Assembly: GCA_044425705.1 (NCBI GenBank)
Contig: JAWXVD010000151.1
Coordinates: forward strand, 1-7,754
DNA from: JAWXVD01 sp044425705
GTDB taxonomy: Bacteria; Bacillota; Clostridia; Lachnospirales; Lachnospiraceae
Reading direction: 5' to 3'
DNA length: 7,754 nucleotides
Shown here one piece after another: positions 1 to 5,180 of the stretch. The notes under the pieces were generated by a model. That model saw only the letters and a list, made by a program, of their open reading frames with translations. It was not told where the DNA came from and made no database searches. The position numbers and the translations under genes were made by a program. Each line of letters begins with the position of its first letter. Position 1 is the first letter of the stretch.

Positions 1-114
1 GATAGTGTAGGCGCATACAATATCATGAGAAAATACGCGGTCAAAACGAAACAAAAGTATCATATGCCCATTTCTGGGCTGTCTAATCCAACAGTAATAA
101 AAGTAGCTGTGTAA
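1..114 (+). CDS. tnpB: IS200/IS605-family TnpB (OrfB), C-terminal 37 codons only (5' end outside window)
   Basis: The frame is open from base 1 and ends at TAA 112-114. It begins D-S-V-G-A-Y-N-I-M-R-K and ends L-S-N-P-T-V-I-K-V-A-V. The D-x-x-G-A-x-N-I pattern is how TnpB proteins present the last RuvC catalytic aspartate just after their zinc finger, and an 'SNPxVIKVAV'-like end recurs in clostridial TnpB (family knowledge recalled, not searched). TnpB is the RNA-guided nuclease of these transposons. It keeps the element by cutting donor sites left empty after TnpA-catalysed excision. Only the tail is visible, so I cannot say whether the gene is intact, whether a tnpA exists, or whether it is active. 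The structured right end that follows directly supports the call. Confidence 0.72.
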   Translation, partial: DSVGAYNIMRKYAVKTKQKYHMPISGLSNPTVIKVAV

Positions 115-217
115 CTCTAAGGAGTAGCAGTAAAGGTGTCATGGACGCACCCGAAAACTATGTGGCATTTCTGCCACTCATTCGATGCTCTGGTAATTCA
201 ATTACCGAGTAGTTCAC
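115..217 (+). ncRNA. IS200/IS605 right end with candidate omega RNA (reRNA) scaffold; guide would be about 218-237
   Basis: Directly after the tnpB stop lie three consecutive hairpins. The first pairs GGTGTC (135-140) with GA and CACC (144-145, 148-151), leaving a CG bulge. The second is GTGGCA/TGCCAC (162-167/172-177) with a TTTC loop. The third is GGTAATT/AATTACC (192-198/200-206), extended by CTC/GAG (188-190/207-209) around a bulged T. The fold ends in GTTCAC (212-217). TnpB omega RNAs are made from the tnpB 3' end plus the element's right end, and the guide is the flanking DNA just beyond it. The 5' start of the RNA probably lies inside tnpB and is not defined here. The exact right-end boundary is inferred. 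Confidence 0.55.
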
Positions 218-270
218 TGATGAGTTAATTGAGAGAGTAGAATATATTTTGAATAGATAAGGGGATGCAT

Positions 271-456
271 AATAGCAACTATTTAACACCATTTATCATC
301 AAAATAGCAATAATGCAACACACAGGAAACGAAAACAGTGGATTTCAAGAGGTTTTTAAGAAAAAAATTAAAAAAGTTTGTAGCAATTACTTGACACAAG
401 AGGGATATGGACGATTGGATATGGAATACGTGTTTGAGAATATTAGAAGGTTGTAA
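271..456 (+). repeat. 186-bp direct repeat, copy 1
   Basis: This segment matches 1338-1523 without a gap, with about 24 mismatches counted by eye. Two blocks are identical: 271-315 (45 bp) and 344-404 (61 bp). The differences cluster in the 3' third. It contains a poly-A-rich stretch followed by a perfect TTGACA (391-396), but no convincing -10 hexamer at 17-18 bp. A frame runs through it to TAA 454-456, but copy 2 has an early stop in the same frame and no ribosome-binding site precedes the ATG at 265. I therefore treat it as a repeat or decayed promoter region rather than a gene. Confidence 0.85.
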
Positions 457-460
457 CAGT

Positions 461-490
461 AGGGTGTCTGTGGTTGTGGGCACCTTTATT
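461..490 (+). terminator. Weak terminator-like hairpin after repeat copy 1
   Basis: GGTGTC (463-468) pairs with GGCACC (479-484), including one G-T pair, around a 10-base loop and is followed by TTTATT. The stem is short and the T tract is interrupted. It is the only ordered element seen between repeat copy 1 and the gene at 696, apart from a 6-bp hairpin TTCTTG/CAAGAA at 543-558. Function is uncertain. Confidence 0.22.
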
Positions 491-695
491 TGTGGTATTT
501 TTTATATTAAAAGGTTGTTATTGGTTATGCCATATGTTAGCATTCTTGTATGCAAGAAATATTCTAATTTCATTTCAGTTATATCAGTGATTGGGTCAAT
601 CATGAATTCAACAAAATAAAATATTATACAGAAAAAATCATTTTATAGTATTGAAAGTTATGCTAGAGATGTGAAGTACAATGAAAGGGGATTTA

Positions 696-1250
696 ATGGA
701 AGTAGTAAAGGTTGTATTAGATACAGACAATAACAAAGTAGTGGTTATTCCAGAAATTATCTTCAAAAATAAACAAAATATTGATTGGGATGAAGTAGAG
801 GAATATCTCAGAAAATATGTAGGAGAAGTTGTGGAAGTGGAAGAAACTAGGAAGTTGATTTACATTGGAAATATTTTGCCAGACGAATATACAAGTTCAA
901 AATATACGAGGAGTTTAAAAGGAGCAAGGTCGAAAGCAAAGGCAAATGCTACACAAGGGATTAAAGAAATGGTGCGTATAGCATCAGATGAGGTACATAG
1001 AGAAAACAAGAAAAAGAAACATTGTAATTCAGCAGCCAATGGATGGTATTACTATACTACAAGATTTGCAATCCCCATATATAATAACAGATTGATCTTA
1101 GAAGGTTATAGCGTTTACAGTGGTCGCCTTGTAGTACAAGTTCATGTTAATAATAGATTGTATTTATATGATCTGGTAAATATAAAAAAGGAAACGAGTA
1201 ACCCACTCCAGATTATTAATAATCAAGTGGTACAAAACCCGTTTCTTTGA
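696..1250 (+). CDS. Unrecognised 184-aa accessory protein bracketed by direct repeats
   Basis: I do not recognise this protein with certainty. I chose ATG 696 over the in-frame ATG at 681 because AAAGGGG (684-690) sits 5 bases upstream of it. The protein begins MEVVKVVLDTDNN, has a charged central stretch rich in Lys (KGARSKAKANATQG, then ENKKKKH), and then an aromatic segment NGWYYYTTRFAIPIYNN. It ends with Y-L-Y-D-L-V-N-I-K-K-E-T-S-N-P-L. It has no signal peptide or membrane segment. The late 'YLYDIxxIKKExSxPL' pattern resembles ends of phage or mobile-element proteins with barnase/EndoU/RelE-like nuclease folds (the PBECR group), which is a guess from memory. It is a lone gene with copies of a 186-bp repeat on both sides, among transposon debris, suggesting horizontal origin. 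Confidence 0.7.
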   Translation: MEVVKVVLDTDNNKVVVIPEIIFKNKQNIDWDEVEEYLRKYVGEVVEVEETRKLIYIGNILPDEYTSSKYTRSLKGARSKAKANATQGIKEMVRIASDEVHRENKKKKHCNSAANGWYYYTTRFAIPIYNNRLILEGYSVYSGRLVVQVHVNNRLYLYDLVNIKKETSNPLQIINNQVVQNPFL

Positions 1251-1261
1251 TATATACAATA

Positions 1262-1295
1262 GCATTTGTGATGTGTGGTGTCAATGCAAATTTTT
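1262..1295 (+). terminator. Weak terminator-like hairpin downstream of the 184-aa gene
   Basis: GCATTTG (1262-1268) can pair with CAATGC (1282-1287) if one T is bulged, and AAATTTTT follows. The stem is only 6 bp. A second dyad, TACAGAAA/TTTCTGTA (1301-1308/1325-1332), lies just before repeat copy 2 but has no T tract on this strand. Confidence 0.25.
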
Positions 1296-1337
1296 AAAAA
1301 TACAGAAATTATAATGAAAATAGCTTTCTGTAAAATA

Positions 1338-1523
1338 AATAGCAACTATTTAACACCATTTATCATCAAAATAGCAATAATGTAACACATAGGGAATGAA
1401 AATAGTGGGGTTCAAGAGGTTTTTAAGAAAAAAATTAAAAAAGTTTGTAGCAATTACTTGACACAAGAGGGGTATGGGAAGCTAGATTTGTTTGGTATGT
1501 TTGAGAATATTAGGTGGTTGTAA
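1338..1523 (+). repeat. 186-bp direct repeat, copy 2
   Basis: This is the second copy of the segment at 271-456, offset by exactly 1067 bp with no insertion or deletion. TTGACA recurs at 1458-1463. The change C to T after ATG creates ATG-TAA, so the frame that is open in copy 1 is closed here. The copy ends at the same TTGTAA (1518-1523), 22 bases before the ATG of the next coding-like stretch. The two copies bracket the 184-aa gene, as in a tandem duplication or a cassette inserted by recombination between repeats. Confidence 0.85.
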
Positions 1524-1545
1524 TTATATAGGTAAAGAACTCTTT

Positions 1546-1877
1546 ATGTTAGCGTATGATATTAAAAAAAAGAAAGATAAAAATAGGAGTATGCTTGTAT
1601 TACAAGGAATAGGGAAGCAAGAATTTTGCTTATTTGAAAGTGTAATTAAAAGTTTTTTTATCCTAAAAATCCTCTTTTGGGTGAAAAAATTTGGGAAGGA
1701 AACATTGGAGCAATATATAAGAGGAGTAGAAATCCTTATGATGAAAATCTTCCATATACACAAGATTATGGAAAAAAGGGACTTGTGTTTTGTGGTTATC
1801 AATTATTGGGAACAAGTCCCTTTGACTTGACTGTTTGTTTACATCGTTATAAAAAAGAAGATCGAGAGAGAAAAAGT
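1546..1877 (+). pseudogene. Unrecognised coding-like stretch, frame broken at a T7 run
   Basis: ATG 1546 opens a frame (MLAYDIKKKKDKNRS..., ending ...FESVIKSFF) that loses protein character after seven Ts at 1653-1659. The -1 frame is open from 1650 and continues with protein-like sequence (YPKNPLLGEKIWEGN, later GYQLLGTSPFDLTVCLH) straight into the RhuM-like part. Joined, this gives about 110 residues that I cannot assign to a family. Only a weak purine stretch (GGTAAAGAA) precedes the ATG. Loss of one T from an original run of eight explains the break. A programmed -1 shift is the less likely alternative. Confidence 0.35.
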
Positions 1878-2423
1878 TTATATGGTTTTCAAGTGGTTGA
1901 TTATGCTACTGCATTGGATTATGACAAGAATGCAAAGACGACTAAGGAATTTTTTGCAAAGATTCAAAATAAACTCCACTATGCTGTGCATAAGCATACA
2001 GCAGCTGAATTGGTTGTGGAAAGAGCTGATTCCACTAAGAGCAATATGGGATTAACTAGTTGGAAGAACGCACCTGATGGGAAGATTATCAAGTCGGATG
2101 TAACTGTAGCAAAAAATTATTTAACAGAAGAGGAAATGACATCATTACAACTTATCGTATCGGCATATTTAGATTTAGCCGAAAATCGTGCAAGACGCAG
2201 GATACCAATGACTATGGAAGATTGGGCAAAACGAATAGATATTTATCTGAAAGCAGATGATTTAGAGGTGTTAAAAGATGCGGGGAAAATAACAGCACGA
2301 ATAGCAAAGGAACACGCAGAAACAGAGTTCGAAAAGTATCGTATTATTCAAGATAATATATTTATGTCTGATTATGATAAATATTTGTTGGAATTAGAAG
2401 CAGAGATAAAGGGGGAGGATTAA
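1677..2423 (+). pseudogene. RhuM-family protein fragment: C-terminal ~180 residues on a foreign N-terminus
   Basis: From about residue 68 of this frame the sequence follows the C-terminal half of the RhuM family (Pfam Virulence_RhuM, usually ~330-340 aa). Visible matches are YATALDYD, EFFAKIQNKLHYAVHKHTAAEL, NMGLTSWKNAPDGKIIKSDV, AKNYLTEEE and a late DAGKITARIAKEHAETE. RhuM proteins are accessory proteins of pathogenicity islands and phage-like elements; their biochemical role is unsettled. The N-terminal half, with the family's WLTQxQMAELF-type DNA-binding-like region, is absent. In its place are ~67 residues of unrelated sequence. The only start for this frame is TTG 1677, without a good ribosome-binding site. 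I read this as a chimeric, truncated gene rather than a working RhuM. A short expressed protein cannot be excluded because ~248 codons remain open. Confidence 0.65.
1775..1823. repeat. Perfect 12-bp inverted repeat inside the chimeric reading frame
   Basis: AAAGGGACTTGT (1775-1786) is repeated inverted as ACAAGTCCCTTT (1812-1823), with 25 bases between. Inside a coding frame such a perfect dyad is unexpected. It lies ~55 bp upstream of the point where RhuM similarity begins. It may be a folded RNA element or the scar of a small mobile element. No long T tract follows, so it is a poor terminator. Confidence 0.6.
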
Positions 2424-2484
2424 AGGGTGAAAATAAATTTTCATCCTCAGCGTCTGTTATTTCACCCTTGCAAGCAAGTGAAAT
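2423..2484 (+). other. Cluster of mutually exclusive hairpins
   Basis: AAGGGTGAAA (2423-2432) pairs perfectly with TTTCACCCTT (2460-2469). It can instead pair with TTTTCATCCT (2438-2447, one G-T, loop TAAA), which frees ATTTCAC (2459-2465) to pair with GTGAAAT (2478-2484), with an inner TTGC/GCAA. The cluster starts at the stop codon of the RhuM-like frame. The alternative pairing looks like an attenuator or riboswitch expression platform, but no T tract follows and I match it to no known RNA class. Confidence 0.4.
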
Positions 2485-2626
2485 CACTGGACTTAAATAT
2501 GGAACCTACAAAAAAGATTGGAAGATGTACAGAGAAAAAATAGATGGATGGCAAGAAAAATATATGGAATGCCTTGTGCAAGAATATATAGAATATTTAC
2601 AGAAAGATGTAAGTGCAAAAAAGTGA
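2468..2626 (+). pseudogene. Remnant of a hypothetical gene, truncated before the tRNA-Arg promoter
   Basis: One frame is open from upstream of 2405 to TGA 2624-2626. It reads ...EITGLKYGTYKKDWKMYREKI and then DGWQEKYMECLVQEYIEYLQKD. From memory, 'Y.xYKxxWxxYRERIDGWQExYMExLVKEYI' is a block from a common uncharacterised Lachnospiraceae protein in which a longer C-terminal part follows. Here the frame ends ~50 residues in, just 10 bases before the tRNA promoter. There is no ATG with a ribosome-binding site; TTG 2468 and ATG 2525 are the possible starts. I read it as a gene fragment, in line with the other debris on this side of the tRNA. The family has no assigned function that I can name. Confidence 0.4.
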
Positions 2627-2635
2627 AAAAAGTTA

Positions 2636-2664
2636 TTGACAAGAATAGAAGAAGTGCGTATAAT
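2636..2664 (+). promoter_or_regulatory. Sigma-A promoter of tRNA-Arg
   Basis: The -35 hexamer TTGACA (2636-2641) and the -10 hexamer TATAAT (2659-2664) both match consensus exactly and are 17 bp apart. They lie 33 bases upstream of the mature tRNA 5' end. This is the strongest promoter visible in the window. Confidence 0.9.
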
Positions 2665-2696
2665 GAATTTGTTGCCTATTGAGAGCAACATCATAA

Positions 2697-2770
2697 GTAC
2701 GCATAGCTCAGCTGGATAGAGCGTCTGGCTACGGACCAGAAGGTCGGGAGTTCGAATCTTCTTGCGTACG
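2697..2770 (+). tRNA. tRNA-Arg (anticodon ACG)
   Basis: The 74-base cloverleaf is complete. The acceptor stem GTACGCA/TGCGTAC (2697-2703/2763-2769) is perfect and G2770 is the discriminator. The D stem is GCTC/GAGC. The anticodon stem TCTGG/CCAGA encloses the loop CTACGGA, giving anticodon ACG (read as ICG for CGU/CGC/CGA). The T arm has TTCGAAT flanked by GGGAG/CTTCT, with two G-T pairs. The 3' CCA is not encoded (CTG follows), so it must be added after transcription. The gene is a single transcription unit with its own promoter and terminator and separates mobile debris from conserved genes. tRNA genes are common integration sites, but no second copy of its 3' end occurs in the window. Confidence 0.97.
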
Positions 2771-2775
2771 CTGAA

Positions 2776-2808
2776 GGCAGGAAATATCAATGTTTCCTGT
2801 CTTTTTTT
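2776..2808 (+). terminator. Rho-independent terminator of tRNA-Arg
   Basis: GGCAGGAAA (2776-2784) pairs with TTTCCTGTC (2793-2801), one G-T pair, around an 8-base loop. Seven Ts follow (2802-2808). Confidence 0.93.
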
Positions 2809-3069
2809 GTACGAAAAAATAAATCCAAAATGAAAAGTGACACCCTTGCATTTTTATAGGAGGGATACGAAAGATAGACATATATAATAGTGGAGAATAG
2901 TAATATATGAATTGAACAAGGGCGAAAATCCTCTGTTTATGTTAACAGTATCTTGATTTTAACAGAGCTTACATAGAAATTTTATAAAAGTATTATTGAA
3001 TCGGCTAGCCATATATGATATCTTTAACACAGTAGTAGTGTAAAGGCGATTACAGAATGGGAGGGAATC
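2809..3069 (+). other. Leader region upstream of lgt; no gene seen
   Basis: This 261-bp stretch contains no ORF with a ribosome-binding site. A GGAGGG at 2860-2865 is followed by no start codon. One 7-bp dyad CTCTGTT/AACAGAG (2931-2937/2961-2967) spans a 23-base loop. A candidate promoter lies at 2969-2996. I match nothing here to a known riboswitch. Confidence 0.4.
2969..2996 (+). promoter_or_regulatory. Candidate promoter for the lgt operon
   Basis: TTACAT (2969-2974) and TATTAT (2991-2996) are separated by 16 bp. An alternative pair further downstream is TTGAAT (2996-3001) and TATCTT (3019-3024) with a 17-bp spacer. Both are imperfect, and the sequence does not decide between them. Confidence 0.3.
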
Positions 3070-3984
3070 ATGTATAATGATTTATTTAGTATCGGTCCTT
3101 TGACAATTCATAGTTATGGATTGATGATTGGAATCGGTGTAGTGGTAGCGTTATTAGTAGGCGAACATAGAGCAAAAAAAAGAGATTTAGATGGTGACTT
3201 TATTTACGGTTTGGTGGCGGCAACTGTAATTCTTGGATTTTTAGGGGCAAGAATCTTATTTATTATTACTGAATGGAGCTCTTTTTTAGAAAACCCAGCT
3301 CGTTATTTAACAGGTAGTGGGTTTGTAGTATATGGTGGCATTATTGCAGGTGCATTGACTATGTACGGTTATTGTAAGTTGAAAAAGGTTAATTTATTAG
3401 ATTATATTGATTTGCTTGTACCATCGGTGGCATTTGCGCAGGGATTCGGGCGAATAGGATGTTTCTTAGCAGGATGTTGTTATGGTAGAGAAACAGATAG
3501 TTGTATTGGTGTCGTGTTTACACATTCTTCCTATGCACCTAATAATGTGAAATTGTTGCCAACACAGTTGTTTATGTCAGCAGGTGACTTTTTAATTGCT
3601 ATTCTTCTTTTGATTTATGCCAAGAAAAAGAGAGTGAGAGGACAAGTCGGAGCTGTATATTTAATGATGTATAGTGTAGGAAGGTTCTTTATTGAATTTT
3701 TGAGAAATGATGAAAGAGGAAATGTGGGATTTTTATCCACCTCTCAATTTATCGCTATTTTCATTTTCTTAGGTAGTGCTCTTGCCTATTGGAAAATTAT
3801 TCCTTTCTTGGAAAATAAGAGAACCTTAGCGGAAGAAAATAAAGAAAAAGTAGAAGATGAAGTAAACGCAGAAGGTAAAGAAGAAATCGTAGACAATAAA
3901 GAAGTAGAAGATAAAGAAGTAGAAGATAAAGAAGTAGAAGATAAAGAAGTAGAAGATAAAGAAAAAGGAATTGATCATGAGTAA
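3070..3984 (+). CDS. lgt: Prolipoprotein diacylglyceryl transferase (Lgt) with charged repeat tail
   Basis: Lgt transfers diacylglycerol from phosphatidylglycerol to the lipobox cysteine of prolipoproteins, the first step of lipoprotein maturation, in the cytoplasmic membrane. The N-terminus has the family pattern (IGPLTIHSYGLMIGIG), and several hydrophobic segments span about residues 17-245. The signature GRIGCF is at 127-132, with Arg128 corresponding to the essential arginine of that motif. YGG at 88-90 and VGRFFIEFLRND at 203-214 are also typical. The variant CFLAGCCYG (131-139) replaces the proteobacterial GNFING. Residues ~248-304 are extra compared with the usual 260-290 aa: a Glu/Lys/Asp-rich tail ending in four copies of EVEDK. 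GGGAGGG (3059-3065) lies 4 bases before the ATG. The gene overlaps tcdA by 8 bases and probably leads that operon. Confidence 0.96.
   Translation: MYNDLFSIGPLTIHSYGLMIGIGVVVALLVGEHRAKKRDLDGDFIYGLVAATVILGFLGARILFIITEWSSFLENPARYLTGSGFVVYGGIIAGALTMYGYCKLKKVNLLDYIDLLVPSVAFAQGFGRIGCFLAGCCYGRETDSCIGVVFTHSSYAPNNVKLLPTQLFMSAGDFLIAILLLIYAKKKRVRGQVGAVYLMMYSVGRFFIEFLRNDERGNVGFLSTSQFIAIFIFLGSALAYWKIIPFLENKRTLAEENKEKVEDEVNAEGKEEIVDNKEVEDKEVEDKEVEDKEVEDKEKGIDHE
3901..3960 (+). repeat. 15-bp tandem repeat, four perfect copies, in the lgt 3' end
   Basis: The unit GAAGTAGAAGATAAA occurs exactly four times in a row and encodes EVEDK in the lgt frame. Related, imperfect units precede it (about 3850-3900). Since 15 is divisible by 3, gain or loss of units changes tail length without breaking the frame. 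Confidence 0.97.
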
Positions 3985-4693
3985 TCAGTTTTCAAGAACG
4001 GCACTGTTATTTGGAACACCAGCTATGGAGCAATTGGAAAAATCTAGGGTTGCAGTCTTTGGTGTGGGTGGTGTCGGAGGATTCACAGTGGAAGCACTGG
4101 CAAGAAGCGGTGTGGGAACAATTGATATTATTGACAATGATAAGGTTGACATAACAAATATTAACCGTCAAATTATTGCAACAACGAAAACTGTAGGGCG
4201 ATACAAGGTGGATGTCATGAAGGAGAGGATTTTAGAAATCAATCCCCAGGCAATCGTGAATGTTCATCAGTGTTTTTATTTGCCAGAAACTGCTCACGAA
4301 TTTGACTTTAGTCAATATGATTATGTAGTGGACGCTATCGATACGGTAACAGGTAAGCTAGAATTGGCAGTGCAAGCGAAAAAAGCAGGCATACCGATGA
4401 TTGCAAGCATGGGAGCTGGGAATAAATTAGATCCTACAGCCTTTGAAGTGGCAGATATTTATAAAACCTCAGTGTGTCCTTTGGCTAAGGTGATGCGTAA
4501 AGAATTAAAAAGTAGAGGAATTGAAACTTTAAAAGTGGTGTACTCTAAGGAGGTAGCAAGGAAACCGGCAGAGGAATCCACTGAAGATAAAGGAATGCGA
4601 AGATGTCTTCCAGGAAGCAATGCTTTTGTTCCATCGGTAGTGGGACTCATTATTGCAGGGGAAGTAATCAAGGATTTAACAGGAGTAAGATAG
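3977..4693 (+). CDS. tcdA: tRNA threonylcarbamoyladenosine dehydratase (TcdA/CsdL family, E1-like)
   Basis: TcdA uses ATP to dehydrate N6-threonylcarbamoyladenosine at position 37 of ANN-decoding tRNAs to its cyclic form (ct6A). It belongs to the ThiF/MoeB/E1-like superfamily. The start MSNQFSRTALLFG matches the family. The nucleotide-binding glycine motif GVGGVG is at residues 29-34, followed by the DxxxDxxNxNRQ segment (about 53-65) typical of E1-like adenylation. YDYVVDAIDTVTGKLEL and ASMGAGNKLDPT are also characteristic. At 238 aa it is slightly shorter than E. coli TcdA. I chose ATG 3977 over TTG 3971 because AAGGA (3965-3969) lies 7 bases upstream of the ATG. It overlaps the end of lgt by 8 bases, so translation is likely coupled. 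Confidence 0.94.
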   Translation: MSNQFSRTALLFGTPAMEQLEKSRVAVFGVGGVGGFTVEALARSGVGTIDIIDNDKVDITNINRQIIATTKTVGRYKVDVMKERILEINPQAIVNVHQCFYLPETAHEFDFSQYDYVVDAIDTVTGKLELAVQAKKAGIPMIASMGAGNKLDPTAFEVADIYKTSVCPLAKVMRKELKSRGIETLKVVYSKEVARKPAEESTEDKGMRRCLPGSNAFVPSVVGLIIAGEVIKDLTGVR

Positions 4694-4698
4694 AATCT

Positions 4699-5142
4699 AT
4701 GAAAAAACAAGAATTTTTAAACCAATTACAGAAAAGTTTATCAGGTGAAGTTGAGCAAAGCGAAGTGAATAGCACTATGGCATTTTATAGAGAATATTTA
4801 AATGACCAGGTGAAACAGGGATATAGTGAGGCCGAAGTTTTGGAAAAACTTGGGGATCCTAGGTTGCTTGCAAAAACGATTATAGAAACTTCTGATAAAA
4901 AATCACAATTTCAAAGTCATGATAGGGGATATGAAGAAGTGGATAGTGATGATTCTTATGGTAATTATAAAAATAAGAAAATAAAGCTACCTAATTGGTT
5001 GTTTTCGTTGATTATAATTGTACTTATTTTAATATTTTTAAGCTTGGTATTTACTATTTTACGTATTTTTCTTCCTTATATATTGCTAGCACTAGGAGCG
5101 GCATATATTTATCACTGGATTAGGTGTAATATGAATAGATGA
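4699..5142 (+). CDS. HAAS (DUF1700-like) domain membrane protein
   Basis: This 147-aa protein has an N-terminal helical domain of the HAAS/DUF1700 type: MKKQEFLNQLQKSL, then MAFYREYLNDQVKQGYSEAEVLEKLGDP (residues 27-54). The YxEYLxD...GxSExEVxxxLGxP pattern defines the family. A Ser/Asp/Tyr-rich linker follows (about 65-95), then two hydrophobic segments (about 102-121 and 123-141) separated by one Arg and ending in a short basic tail. HAAS proteins are usually encoded next to a PadR-type repressor and are thought to sense or regulate at the membrane; no padR is visible here. I rejected an upstream ATG at 4603 because it would overlap tcdA by 91 bases. AGGAG (4681-4685) lies 13 bases before ATG 4699, which is long. 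The tcdA stop is 5 bases upstream, so this is probably the last gene of the lgt operon. Its substrate or partner is unknown. Confidence 0.82.
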   Translation: MKKQEFLNQLQKSLSGEVEQSEVNSTMAFYREYLNDQVKQGYSEAEVLEKLGDPRLLAKTIIETSDKKSQFQSHDRGYEEVDSDDSYGNYKNKKIKLPNWLFSLIIIVLILIFLSLVFTILRIFLPYILLALGAAYIYHWIRCNMNR

Positions 5143-5180
5143 CCAATGTGATAAAATAAGTATAAAAAATAAAAAACAGC

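Noticed and set aside
391..430. Functional sigma-A promoter in the repeat based on TTGACA
   Set aside because: No acceptable -10 hexamer occurs at 16-18 bp in either copy, so I kept it as a possible decayed promoter only.
265..456. 63-codon frame through repeat copy 1
   Set aside because: There is no ribosome-binding site before the ATG, the composition is odd, and copy 2 carries an early stop in the same frame.
407..619. 70-codon frame from the repeat into the following intergenic DNA
   Set aside because: It has no ribosome-binding site, starts inside the repeat and does not read like a conserved protein.
1524..1802. Minus-strand 92-codon frame
   Set aside because: It is the antisense shadow of an AT-rich stretch, with no ribosome-binding site or recognisable motif.
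2506..2790. Minus-strand frame across the tRNA
   Set aside because: Its IRTPDLLVRSQTLYPAELC-like stretch is the antisense translation of the tRNA, a well-known artefact.
2463..2850. Direct repeat CACCCTTGCA at 2463-2472 and 2841-2850 flanking the tRNA, considered as attachment sites
   Set aside because: It is only 10 bp, the flanks do not match, and neither copy overlaps the tRNA 3' end; chance is sufficient.
2809..3069. Riboswitch in the lgt leader
   Set aside because: Only one long-loop 7-bp dyad is visible, with no recognisable aptamer core or terminator.
4603..4698. Upstream extension of the HAAS-domain gene to ATG 4603
   Set aside because: The extension overlaps the conserved end of tcdA, and HAAS homology begins at the MKKQEFLNQL start at 4699.
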